Source of the DNA: Hankyongella sp964404985
Lineage (GTDB): Bacteria > Pseudomonadota > Alphaproteobacteria > Sphingomonadales > Sphingomonadaceae
NCBI GenBank assembly: GCA_964404985.1
Contig: CAYOMD010000011.1
Location: 1-64,000, forward strand
DNA: 64,000 nt
Direction: 5' to 3'
Shown here: one piece after another, positions 7,983 through 16,242 of the stretch
Layout of the letters: every line of letters begins with the position of its first letter
Numbering within the stretch: position 1 is the first letter of the stretch
Notes under the pieces: generated by a model
Database searches by the model: none
Told to the model about the DNA's origin: nothing
The model's input: only the letters and a program-made list of their open reading frames with translations
Position numbers and translations under genes: made by a program

Positions 7983-9250
7983 CTGCGCCGACTGTGCATA
8001 TTGTCGGGGCCGGGCTTGCGGGGCTGGCTGCCGGCCTCACCGCTGCCGAGGCTGGCCTGAAGGTCGCCCTGTACGAGGCCGCACCGCGCGCCGGCGGGCG
8101 TTGCCGCACCTATTGGGATGCGCACCTCGGTGCCCGTGTCGATAACGGCAATCACCTGATGATGAGCGGCAATACTGCGGTGCTGGATCTGGTGGCGCGC
8201 ACCGGCGCGCAGGATCAGCTCATCGGGCCGGATGTCGCCGTCTACCCGTTTGTCGATCTGGAAACCGGGAGGCGCTGGACGGTCAAGCCTGGCCTCGACA
8301 GCTTGCCGCTCTGGGCGCTTGATCCGGCGCGCTCAGTCCCCGGCGCAACGCTTGCGGATTATCTCGAAGGCGTGCGGCTACCATTCGCGTCCTCGAGTGC
8401 GACGGTCGCAGATGTCATCCGCCGGCGCGGTGCGCTCTGGCGTGGCTTCTGGGAGCCGCTGACGGTCGCCGCACTCAACACCACACCCGAGGTCGGGCAG
8501 GCGCGCCTGCTCTGGCGCGTGCTGGCCGAGACTTTTCTGAAAGGCGGGGCATATTGCAGGCCGCTGATGGCGCGCTATGGCCTGGCCGATGCCTTGGTCG
8601 ACCCGGTTGTTGCAAAAATCAAGGCGCTCGGCGGCACAGTCGAGACTGGGGCGCGGGTGCGGGCGCTGGAGATCGCCGATGGTCAGGTGGAGGCCTTCCA
8701 GCGCGGCGATGCCCGCATTGCGCTAGGGCCACGCGACCGGATCATCGTCGCCCTGCCGCCGACCCGCGCGCGCGACCTGGTGCCGGGGCTGACCACGCCT
8801 GAGGATGGCGAGGCGATTGTCAACGCGCACTTCCGGCTGGCCGCACCGCCGCCGCCCTTGCCGCAGGATGCCGTGGCGCTCGGCGTGCTGGGGGGGGCTG
8901 CCCAGTGGATTTTCGTGCGTGGCGATATCGCCTCCATCACCATTTCGGCGCCTGGCGCGCTCGCACAGGCGGACGAGGACGACCTGCTGGCGCGCCTGTG
9001 GGACGAGACGCGCCGGGCGCTCGGTCTGCCAGATGGAACGGGCTATGAGGCTGGCCGCATCATCAAGGAACGGCGTGCCGTGTTTGACCAATCCCCCGCC
9101 GGTGTCGCGCGCCGTCCGCAGACGGACACAGTATTCCGCAACCTGCTGCTGGCCGGCGACTGGGTCGATACCGGCCTGCCGGCAACCATCGAGAGCGCAT
9201 TACGCTCCGGCAACCGCGCTGGCGCACACGCAAGCAGGCCACACCTTTAG
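7979..9250 (+). CDS. hpnE: Hydroxysqualene dehydroxylase HpnE (FAD)
   Basis: The protein has 423 residues and opens with a Rossmann FAD-binding motif, VHIVGAGLAGLAAGLTAAEA, then the second dinucleotide-binding stretch YEAAPRAGGRC. The C-terminal LLAGDWVDTGLPATIESA is the typical FAD-contact motif of the amine-oxidase/phytoene-desaturase family. HpnE reduces hydroxysqualene to squalene and so completes the HpnCDE route. It is the last gene of the hpnCDE unit. Confidence 0.92.
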   Translation: MTAPTVHIVGAGLAGLAAGLTAAEAGLKVALYEAAPRAGGRCRTYWDAHLGARVDNGNHLMMSGNTAVLDLVARTGAQDQLIGPDVAVYPFVDLETGRRWTVKPGLDSLPLWALDPARSVPGATLADYLEGVRLPFASSSATVADVIRRRGALWRGFWEPLTVAALNTTPEVGQARLLWRVLAETFLKGGAYCRPLMARYGLADALVDPVVAKIKALGGTVETGARVRALEIADGQVEAFQRGDARIALGPRDRIIVALPPTRARDLVPGLTTPEDGEAIVNAHFRLAAPPPPLPQDAVALGVLGGAAQWIFVRGDIASITISAPGALAQADEDDLLARLWDETRRALGLPDGTGYEAGRIIKERRAVFDQSPAGVARRPQTDTVFRNLLLAGDWVDTGLPATIESALRSGNRAGAHASRPHL

Positions 9251-9354
9251 CACCTGTGGCATGAACACTGCGTTCCGTCGTGGAATCGTCGTAAATGCGC
9301 CCACAAACCTTGCAAGGATCGGAATGAGAGATTAACCCGGCAGGATAACGTATC

Positions 9355-9374
9355 GCATGTGCGAAAACACATGC
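9355..9374. promoter_or_regulatory. Palindrome in the ispH leader
   Basis: GCATGTG and CACATGC form a perfect 7-bp inverted repeat around CGAAAA, 66 bp upstream of ispH. There is no T-run after it, so a terminator for hpnE is not well supported. An operator or an RNA hairpin in the ispH leader is possible. Confidence 0.35.
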
Positions 9375-9439
9375 TAAAGCGACAAATGGTAGCTGACGAT
9401 TGAACCGCTGCTTGTCTTTGCCGAAAGAGACCTCCACGC

Positions 9440-10414
9440 ATGACGGATATGAACGCTGAAAATACCCCGTTGCGCATCGTGCTGGCCAAGCCGCGCGGCT
9501 TCTGCGCCGGGGTTGAGCGGGCGATCGAGATCGTTGAGCGCGCCCTCGAGAAATATGGCGCGCCGGTCTACGTCCGCCATGAGATCGTGCACAACAAGCA
9601 TGTGGTGGAAAGCCTTCGCCAGCGCGGCGCGGTATTCGTTGAGGAAGTGGACGAGATTCCGGTCGGCGCGATTGCCATTTTCTCGGCCCACGGGGTCGCG
9701 CGCCGAGTGGAAATGCATGCGTCCGAGCGCGGTCTTGAAGTGATCGACGCGACCTGCCCGCTGGTCACCAAAGTGCACAAAGAGGGCCAGCGTTACGCAG
9801 CCTCCGGGTACGACATCGTGCTGATCGGCCATGTCGGTCACCCGGAAGTCGAAGGCACCGTCGGGCAGATCCCGGGCCGCGTCCACGTGATTGGCGAGGA
9901 GCATGAGGTCGATACGCTGGAGATCACCGACCCCCAGCGGGTGGCCTTCGTCACCCAGACCACCTTGTCGGTCAACGATACCCGGACCGTGATCGAGGCG
10001 CTGAAAAAGCGCTTCCCCGCGATCAAGGGCCCGGACACCCGCGATATCTGCTACGCGACCCAGAACCGCCAGGCGGCTGTGTTGCAGATGGCGGACGATG
10101 TGGACCTGCTCCTTGTGGTTGGTGCGCGCAACAGCTCGAACTCCAACCGGCTGCGCGAAATCGGCGAGCAGCAGGGTATCCGCAGCTTTCTGATCGAAGA
10201 TGCGACACACCTGGACCCGTCCTGGCTTGACGGCGTGAAGACGGTCGGCCTGACGGCGGGTGCCTCGGCACCGGAGGCGCTGGTGCAGGGCGTCATCGAG
10301 GCGCTTGGCAAACTGCGCGCCGTCGGCGTCGAGACCCTTGCCGGGGTTGAAGAGAATGTCCATTTCAAGCTGCCGCCGGAGCTTGATACTGCCCGCGTTG
10401 CCGCTGTCGGCTGA
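9440..10414 (+). CDS. ispH: 4-hydroxy-3-methylbut-2-enyl diphosphate reductase IspH
   Basis: This iron-sulfur enzyme makes IPP and DMAPP in the last step of the MEP pathway. The three cluster Cys are seen in KPRGFCAGVERA, IDATCPLVTKVH and DICYATQNRQ; the conserved VYVRHEIVHNKHVV is present. The length of 324 residues is normal. Its place between hpnE and hpnH puts C5 precursor supply beside squalene and hopanoid synthesis. Confidence 0.96.
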   Translation: MTDMNAENTPLRIVLAKPRGFCAGVERAIEIVERALEKYGAPVYVRHEIVHNKHVVESLRQRGAVFVEEVDEIPVGAIAIFSAHGVARRVEMHASERGLEVIDATCPLVTKVHKEGQRYAASGYDIVLIGHVGHPEVEGTVGQIPGRVHVIGEEHEVDTLEITDPQRVAFVTQTTLSVNDTRTVIEALKKRFPAIKGPDTRDICYATQNRQAAVLQMADDVDLLLVVGARNSSNSNRLREIGEQQGIRSFLIEDATHLDPSWLDGVKTVGLTAGASAPEALVQGVIEALGKLRAVGVETLAGVEENVHFKLPPELDTARVAAVG

Positions 10415-10431
10415 TCAGAGAAAGGCCTCCC

Positions 10432-11589
10432 ATGACCGTCCCGTTCCGCCAGCAGTTCGATATCGGACTTTATATCATCAAGCAGAAGCTCAAGGGCAAC
10501 AAGCATTACCCGCTGGTGCTCATGCTGGAGCCGCTGTTCCGTTGCAACCTTGCCTGCGTCGGCTGCGGCAAGATCGACTATCCGGACCCGATCCTGAACA
10601 AGCGCCTGTCGGTCAAGGAATGTCTGGACGCGGTCGACGAAAGCGGCGTGCCGATGGTGGCGATCCCTGGCGGAGAGCCGCTGCTTCACAAGGAAATCGG
10701 CGAGATCGTCGAGGGTATCGTCGCCCGCAAGGTTTACGTCTCGCTGTGCACCAACGCGCTGCTGCTCGAGAAGAAGCTGCACCTGTTCACACCGTCGCCA
10801 TACCTCCAGTTCTCGGTACACCTCGACGGGCTGGAAGATCACCACGACCATGCGGTCAATCAGGAGGGCGTGTTCAAGCGCGCCGTCCAGGCGATCAAGG
10901 CCGCCAAGGACAAGGGCTTCCGTGTCACCGCAAACGCCACCATCTTCGACGGACACCCGGCCGAGGAAATCGCCAAGTTCCTCGATTACTGCCATGAGCT
11001 GGGCGTGGACGGTGTGTCGATCGCGCCGGGCTACGCCTATGAGCGCGCCGCCGACCAGCAGCACTTCCTCAACCGCCGCAAGACCAAGGAACTGTTCCGC
11101 CGCGTGTTCGCCATCGGCAAGCAGAGCGGCATGCTGAAGAAGTGGAGCCTGACCCACTCGCCGCTGTACCTCGACTTCCTGGCCGGCAACCAGACCTATA
11201 CCTGCACGCCGTGGGGCATGCCGACCCGCAGCGTGTTCGGCTGGCAGAAGCCGTGCTACCTGCTGGGGGAAGGTCATGTCGACAGCTACAAGACGCTGAT
11301 GGAGACGACCGACTGGGACACCTACGGGACCGGCAAATACGAGAAGTGCGCGAACTGCATGGCGCACTGCGGCTATGAGCCGACCGCGGCCAACCTGGCG
11401 GTTGCGAACCCGTTCTCGATGCTGAAACTGGCGATCACCGGCATCAGGACCGAGGGCGAGATGGCTCAGGAGATTGACCTGACCAACTCCCGCCCGGCGA
11501 TCGACGTGCACGCGCAGATCGTCGCCGAGCAGATGGCCAAAATCCATGATCCCAAGCTCGACCGCGTGAAGTCCGAACCGGCTGAGTAA
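10432..11589 (+). CDS. hpnH: Adenosyl-hopene transferase HpnH (radical SAM)
   Basis: The protein has 385 residues with the radical-SAM triad C38, C42, C45 (FRCNLACVGCGKID), followed by AIPGGEPLLHKEIGEIVEG. A C-terminal Cys pair (YEKCANCMAHCGYEP) is typical of HpnH. The enzyme uses SAM to add the 5'-deoxyadenosyl radical to hopene, giving adenosylhopane, the entry to the extended side chain. A ribosome-binding site (AGAAAGG) lies just upstream. It follows ispH by 17 bp. Confidence 0.95.
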   Translation: MTVPFRQQFDIGLYIIKQKLKGNKHYPLVLMLEPLFRCNLACVGCGKIDYPDPILNKRLSVKECLDAVDESGVPMVAIPGGEPLLHKEIGEIVEGIVARKVYVSLCTNALLLEKKLHLFTPSPYLQFSVHLDGLEDHHDHAVNQEGVFKRAVQAIKAAKDKGFRVTANATIFDGHPAEEIAKFLDYCHELGVDGVSIAPGYAYERAADQQHFLNRRKTKELFRRVFAIGKQSGMLKKWSLTHSPLYLDFLAGNQTYTCTPWGMPTRSVFGWQKPCYLLGEGHVDSYKTLMETTDWDTYGTGKYEKCANCMAHCGYEPTAANLAVANPFSMLKLAITGIRTEGEMAQEIDLTNSRPAIDVHAQIVAEQMAKIHDPKLDRVKSEPAE

Positions 11590-11595
11590 CGACGC

Positions 11596-12081
11596 GTGGC
11601 GTCCCTCTACGACCTAACGGCGCCGCGTCTGGACGGGACACCACAAACCTTGGCCGACTATCGCGGCAAGGTCCTGCTCATCGTCAATGTCGCCAGCAAG
11701 TGCGGTTTCACGCCGCAATACACGGGGCTGGAGGTGCTTTACACACGCCACCAGGCGCGCGGCTTCGAGATTCTCGGCTTTCCCTGCAACCAGTTCGGCG
11801 CGCAGGAACCGGGGGACAGTGCGGAGATCGCCCAGTTCTGTTCCCTGACCTACGGCGTCAGTTTTCCGATGTTCGCCAAGGTCGCGGTGAACGGGGATGA
11901 CACGGCACCGCTCTACAAGCACCTGAAGAAGGCAGCCCCCGGCCTGCTCGGTACGCAGGCGATCAAGTGGAACTTCACCAAGTTCCTGGTGAACCGGCAA
12001 GGTGCGGTCGTCGCCCGCTTCGGCCCGCAGACAAAGCCAGAGGATATCGAGGCCGAGATCGTGCGTTTGCTGGATGCTTAA
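11596..12081 (+). CDS. Glutathione peroxidase family protein
   Basis: This 161-residue thioredoxin-fold peroxidase has the peroxidatic Cys in NVASKCGFTPQYTGLE, then GFPCNQFGAQEPG and a late KWNFTKFLV with the conserved Trp-Asn. It is the Cys form, probably using thioredoxin or glutathione to remove hydroperoxides. It starts at GTG 6 bp after the hpnH stop and so may be part of the same transcript; a link to protecting hopanoids or unsaturated lipids is only inference. Confidence 0.88.
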   Translation: MASLYDLTAPRLDGTPQTLADYRGKVLLIVNVASKCGFTPQYTGLEVLYTRHQARGFEILGFPCNQFGAQEPGDSAEIAQFCSLTYGVSFPMFAKVAVNGDDTAPLYKHLKKAAPGLLGTQAIKWNFTKFLVNRQGAVVARFGPQTKPEDIEAEIVRLLDA

Positions 12082-12154
12082 CGCGCCGCTAACCGCTGCT
12101 TAACCAAACGCCATTATAGACTGTTCGTTGCATTAACGATCAGGAAATCAACTT

Positions 12155-12928
12155 ATGACTCAATTTTCAGTTTGGACGCGCCGTACGCTTCAGGATGATC
12201 TTTTCAGGGGGACAGGCGGTAATGATCTGTTTCGCGGCGGGCGCGGTGATGATTTCATTTCCGGTTTAGGCGGCAATGACGCCCTGTTTGGTGGCGGTGG
12301 CAACGACACCGTGAGTGGCGACGATGGCATCGACCGTCTCTATGGCGGTGAGGGCAACGACACCGTGAGTGGTGACAGTGCCGACCAGATTATCGATGCC
12401 GGTGCCGGTGACGATGCCGTTTCCATCGCACTGCTCGACTATAGTGAGGAAGCGGACTCCGTTACGAACGTGTTTGGCGGCGCAGGACTGGACAGCTTCG
12501 ATCTGTTTTTCTGGCATGATGTGCTCGGCACTGGCGATGCAGGTTCGGATCTTATTGTGCTGCGCGACTATGAATTGGGCGAGACGCTGGATTTGCGTAT
12601 CCGCTCGAACGCGCTGGAATATGATCTGGCTGCGGCGCGCTTCTTCGAAGTCCGTCAGGTCGCCAACCCTGACGGCAGCGAGTCATTCGAGACGGTTTTT
12701 GTCGACGGTCCGGACGTTCAGATCGTGGAGAGCAACGGCAGCTTCCGTGGCGCGGCTGCGGCCAAAATTGACGTGCTCTTCGATGGCGTTCGCGAATTCC
12801 GTGTGACCCTGGCAGGCTGGACAGTGGTCGACGGCGCGTTGACGCCGGCGCACAGCGCAGCGGAGACGGGCGCGCTGCAGTTCGTCGAGCACCTTCCGCT
12901 AGACGCTTCTCTGCATCAGATCGCCTAG
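12155..12928 (+). CDS. RTX-repeat (haemolysin-type calcium-binding) protein
   Basis: This 257-residue protein has about six glycine-rich nonapeptide repeats of the form GGxGxDxUx in residues 19-90 (for example GTGGNDLF, GGRGDDFI, GLGGNDAL, GEGNDTVSG). These bind calcium and form a beta-roll after export. The C-terminal 150 residues show no known enzyme motif. There is no N-terminal signal peptide, which fits type I secretion through a C-terminal signal, but no type I exporter lies in this window. The substrate and role are unknown. Confidence 0.82.
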   Translation: MTQFSVWTRRTLQDDLFRGTGGNDLFRGGRGDDFISGLGGNDALFGGGGNDTVSGDDGIDRLYGGEGNDTVSGDSADQIIDAGAGDDAVSIALLDYSEEADSVTNVFGGAGLDSFDLFFWHDVLGTGDAGSDLIVLRDYELGETLDLRIRSNALEYDLAAARFFEVRQVANPDGSESFETVFVDGPDVQIVESNGSFRGAAAAKIDVLFDGVREFRVTLAGWTVVDGALTPAHSAAETGALQFVEHLPLDASLHQIA

Positions 12929-12999
12929 CGGCGAGGCGACTGCGGCAGGGACGCGCATGGGTATGGCCTCTCACGGTATTGGCGCGGGAGGTGGAAATG

Positions 13000-13653
13000 C
13001 TACGCCATCGCCCGCTTGAGCAATACCGGCGCAATACGGTGACGCAGCGTTTTCAGGGCAGCGCTGTTTGCCCGCGCCAGCCGTAACGCGGCCGGCAGCG
13101 CGCGCGGGTTGCGCAGGATAGCGCGGGCGGCGACGCCGGTGTCGACCCCGCCGTCGGGGGTCAGGCTGGCGAGCGCCCAGGCGGGCAGTGCGGTCGCGGC
13201 ATCATCGGCCACGGCACGCAGCACCATCCACGGCACACCCAGTTGGGCGGCAGCGTGCGCGACGCCGTGGCTTTCCATGTCAACAAAGGCGCAGAACTGC
13301 TCGGCCAGCGTGCGCTTGGCGGCCACGCTGCTGATCGCGACATCCGAGCCATAGCTGCGGGGGAACAGCCGCAGCCCCGGCACCTCTTCCAGACCTGTCG
13401 TCTCCGCCGTGAAGGATGCGCCATCGGCGGTCACCAGCAGCTTGGCGGTCACCAGATCACCGGGCTTGAGGTCCGGGTCGAGCGCACCGGCTAGCCCGCA
13501 GCTCACCAGCAATTTGGCCCCAAGTCCCACCAGATCGCGCGCCAGTGCCTCGGCTCTGGCGGGGGATGCCGCCGCCACGCGCACGGCAATGCGGTTGCCG
13601 AGGTCGTCAAGGGCTGCAGCCTCCGACTTCAGCCCGACGATGACCCCGATCAT
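13000..13653 (-). CDS. hpnG: Hopanoid-associated phosphorylase HpnG
   Basis: This 217-residue protein belongs to the nucleoside phosphorylase / MTAN fold (MIGVIVGLKSEAAAL at the start, LLVSCGLAGALDPDLKPGDL, and VDMESHGVAHAAAQLGVPW with the ribose-binding Met-Glu). HpnG removes adenine from adenosylhopane to give ribosylhopane. It follows shc by 6 bp on the same strand, so both are probably cotranscribed; their partner HpnH is on the facing strand nearby. Confidence 0.9.
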   Translation of the reverse strand: MIGVIVGLKSEAAALDDLGNRIAVRVAAASPARAEALARDLVGLGAKLLVSCGLAGALDPDLKPGDLVTAKLLVTADGASFTAETTGLEEVPGLRLFPRSYGSDVAISSVAAKRTLAEQFCAFVDMESHGVAHAAAQLGVPWMVLRAVADDAATALPAWALASLTPDGGVDTGVAARAILRNPRALPAALRLARANSAALKTLRHRIAPVLLKRAMA

Positions 13654-13659
13654 GCGCGG

Positions 13660-15615
13660 TTACATCCCATGCGGAACGCGCCGGGTATTGCCTTTGGTCA
13701 GGTTCTCGTAACGCGCGACCGCCCATAGCGGGAAGTAGGCCGCATAGCCGTGATATTTCAGATAGAACACGCGCGGGAACCCGGTGCCGGTATAGAGGTC
13801 CTCCTGCCAGCGCGCGCCATCCCGCGGGGCCTGCTCCAGCCACTGGACACCGCGTGCGGTGGCCGGGCTGTCGACCTGGCCTGCCGCCATCAGGCCCATC
13901 ACGGCCCAGGCGGTCTGAGATGCGGTGGAGGCTTTGGCCTCCCCCTTGCGCGCCGGGTCATAGGTTGCCAGGTCCTCGCCCCAGCCGCCGTCTGGACGCT
14001 GCTGGCTGGTGAGCCAGGCGGCGGCCCGGGCGACCGCGCCATCCTCCGGCCCCAGCCCGGCGGCGTTGAGCGCGCACAGGACCGACCAGGTGCCATAGAT
14101 ATAGTTGGCCCCCCAGCGGCCGAACCAGCTGCCGTCCGGCTCCTGGTCGCGCTTCAGATACTCGACGGCAATGCGGATCGAATGCTGGACAGCGGGGTCC
14201 TGCTTGTCCGGATCGAACGCCGCGAGGAAGGAAATGCAGCGCGCCGTCACGTCTGCCGTCGGCGGGTCGAGCAGGGCACCATGGTCCGCAAACGGAATGG
14301 CGTTCAGGTAAGTGTGCTCGTTTTCCGGGTCGAAGGCGCCCCAGCCGCCGTTCGAGGACTGCATGCCGATGACCCACTCGGCGGCGCGGGCGACCGCCAT
14401 GTCGTAGGCGGGGGCTTTGGCGCGGATCATGGCGATGGCAACGACGGCGGTATCGTCGACGTCCGGGTAATGGTTGTTCCAGTACTGGAAGGCCCAGCCG
14501 CCCGGTCGCAGGTTCGGCCGCCGCACCGCCCAGTCACCCCTGACGTCGAGGATCTGCCGGTCCTTCAGCCAGTCGAGTGCGTGCTTGACCGACGGGTCCA
14601 CCACGTCGTTGCTGGCCTCCAGCAGCGCGTGAGCGGCAAGCCCGGTGTCCCAGATCGGCGAGACGCAGGGCTGGACATAGGTTTCCGGGCCATGCGCCTC
14701 GACCCGCTCGATCACCAGCAGTTCGATCGCCTGCTTGGCGGTCACCAGCCGCGGGTCGTCCTTGGCGAAGCCGAGCACCTCCATCGCCATCACCGCATTG
14801 GCCATGGCCGGGTAAATCGCGCCCAGACCGTCTTCGCCGTTCAGCCGCTCGGTGAAGAAGGCGACCGCGGCGTCGATGCCCTTGCGCCGCAGCCCCTTGG
14901 GGAACAACGGCTCGACAAAGCGCAGCGCCTTGTCGAGCAGCAGGAAGGCATCCCCAACCAGAGACCCGGTCGGGTTGACGTTATAGACCCGCTGGCGCTC
15001 CGGCGGGGTGATGAACAGCTCGCGGATATGCTGGCCGGTCGGGTTCTTCGCGCGGGCTTTCAGCGCGTAGAGCACCAGCAGCGGCGCGATGACGGTGCGC
15101 GACCAGTAGGCGACCTTCGACATGTGGAAGAAGAACCACTCGGGCAGCAGCATGATCTCGATGGGCATGACCGGCACGGCGCGCCAGGGCACCTCCCCGA
15201 ACAGGGCGAGCGCGAACCGGGTGAACACATTGGCCTTGGCCGCTCCGCCGCGTGCCAGAACCCAGGCGCGCGCCGCCACCATGTGCGGCGCATCGATCGG
15301 CTCACCCGTCAGCTTCAAGGCCCAGTAGGCCTTGATGGTCGCGGAGATGTCCCCCTCGCCGAGGTGGAAGAGCGGCCATGAGCCGTCCGGATTCTGGATG
15401 CGCCGCAGATACACGGCAATGCTCTGCTCACGCGCGAGGCCCGCCTCGCCGCCGCGCTCATCAAGGAAGTGCTTGAGCAGAATATATTCTGCCGGAATCG
15501 TCGCGTCCGCTTCCAGCTCGAACACGAAGTGGCCGTCCGGTTTCTGCAGGGCGGTCAGGCGGTCGCGTTGTTCGGCTATGAAATGTTCACGCAGCAGGGG
15601 GGATGCAGTCGCCAT
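13660..15615 (-). CDS. shc: Squalene-hopene cyclase
   Basis: The protein has 651 residues from the ATG at 15615, which has a GGACGAGAG just upstream; the open frame goes on to 15672 without family likeness. It carries several QW repeats (for example QNPDGSWPL, QEPDGSWFGRWG, QRPDGGWGEDL) and the catalytic DVDD (around residues 384-387, YPDVDDTAVVA) that protonates squalene. The enzyme is bound to the membrane and turns squalene into hopene/hopanol in one cyclisation. It is the central step of the pathway coded in this region. Confidence 0.96.
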   Translation of the reverse strand: MATASPLLREHFIAEQRDRLTALQKPDGHFVFELEADATIPAEYILLKHFLDERGGEAGLAREQSIAVYLRRIQNPDGSWPLFHLGEGDISATIKAYWALKLTGEPIDAPHMVAARAWVLARGGAAKANVFTRFALALFGEVPWRAVPVMPIEIMLLPEWFFFHMSKVAYWSRTVIAPLLVLYALKARAKNPTGQHIRELFITPPERQRVYNVNPTGSLVGDAFLLLDKALRFVEPLFPKGLRRKGIDAAVAFFTERLNGEDGLGAIYPAMANAVMAMEVLGFAKDDPRLVTAKQAIELLVIERVEAHGPETYVQPCVSPIWDTGLAAHALLEASNDVVDPSVKHALDWLKDRQILDVRGDWAVRRPNLRPGGWAFQYWNNHYPDVDDTAVVAIAMIRAKAPAYDMAVARAAEWVIGMQSSNGGWGAFDPENEHTYLNAIPFADHGALLDPPTADVTARCISFLAAFDPDKQDPAVQHSIRIAVEYLKRDQEPDGSWFGRWGANYIYGTWSVLCALNAAGLGPEDGAVARAAAWLTSQQRPDGGWGEDLATYDPARKGEAKASTASQTAWAVMGLMAAGQVDSPATARGVQWLEQAPRDGARWQEDLYTGTGFPRVFYLKYHGYAAYFPLWAVARYENLTKGNTRRVPHGM

Positions 15616-15723
15616 CTCTCGTCCGTTGCTTGACAAACCGCGACCCTTAGCCGCGCCGAACGCCGATGGCAACCCGAAGGTATGATTTGGCGGCGGGACG
15701 CCTCACCAGCGCGGTATGTCCTG

Positions 15724-16242
15724 CTAGGCCCGCACCCGGCGCAGGATGACATACCAGGCCCCGGCACCACCGTGGCGGGGGTGCGCCTGGCGCAACGCCG
15801 CGATGAACGGGCGCAGCGCCGGAGTCTCCAGCCATTGCGGCAGCGCGGCGCGCAGGATGCCCTCCTGCCTGGGCCAGGGCGCGCCGGTCTTGCCCTTGCC
15901 GGTGATGACCAGCATGACCCGCACCCGGTCGCGCGCGGCACGCAGCAGCGCACTGCTCAGCAGGTCGTACGCCCGCTCCTGGCTGTAACCATGAAGATCG
16001 ACCACCCGGTCCACCTGCACGTCGCCGGTGCGGATCTTGCGATCCCACAGGCCATCGAGTGTTGCCGCCGCTGGTGCCATGCCGGTGCCGCCGGTCGGTT
16101 GCGGCAGTGAGGGGCCGGGGTCGCGCACATCGGGGCGGATGCGCGGCAGATGTGGTGCCACACGCGGTCGGTGCAATGGCTGGGTCAGTTCTGCCACGCG
16201 CGCCCACAACGACTCCTCGTCTGGGCGCAGGCGGCGGGTCAT
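15724..16242 (-). CDS. Smr-domain protein
   Basis: The protein has 172 residues with a C-terminal Smr domain: VDLHGYSQERAYDLLSSAL (the conserved DLHG), then VMLVITGKGKTG (TGxG type) and LPQWLETPALRPFI. The N-terminal RRLRPDEESLWARVAELTQPL is typical of the short alphaproteobacterial form. Smr domains act on DNA or RNA structures as nucleases. It overlaps the mltA stop by 4 bp and is the third gene of a Tim44-mltA-smr unit. Confidence 0.88.
   Translation of the reverse strand: MTRRLRPDEESLWARVAELTQPLHRPRVAPHLPRIRPDVRDPGPSLPQPTGGTGMAPAAATLDGLWDRKIRTGDVQVDRVVDLHGYSQERAYDLLSSALLRAARDRVRVMLVITGKGKTGAPWPRQEGILRAALPQWLETPALRPFIAALRQAHPRHGGAGAWYVILRRVRA

Noticed and set aside
9355..9374. Rho-independent terminator after hpnE
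   Set aside because: The stem is short and no T-run follows on the plus strand.
13750..15381. Long open frame (543 codons) on the plus strand
   Set aside because: It is antisense to shc, whose DVDD and QW motifs are clear; the frame has Arg/Gly/Pro-rich low-complexity content.
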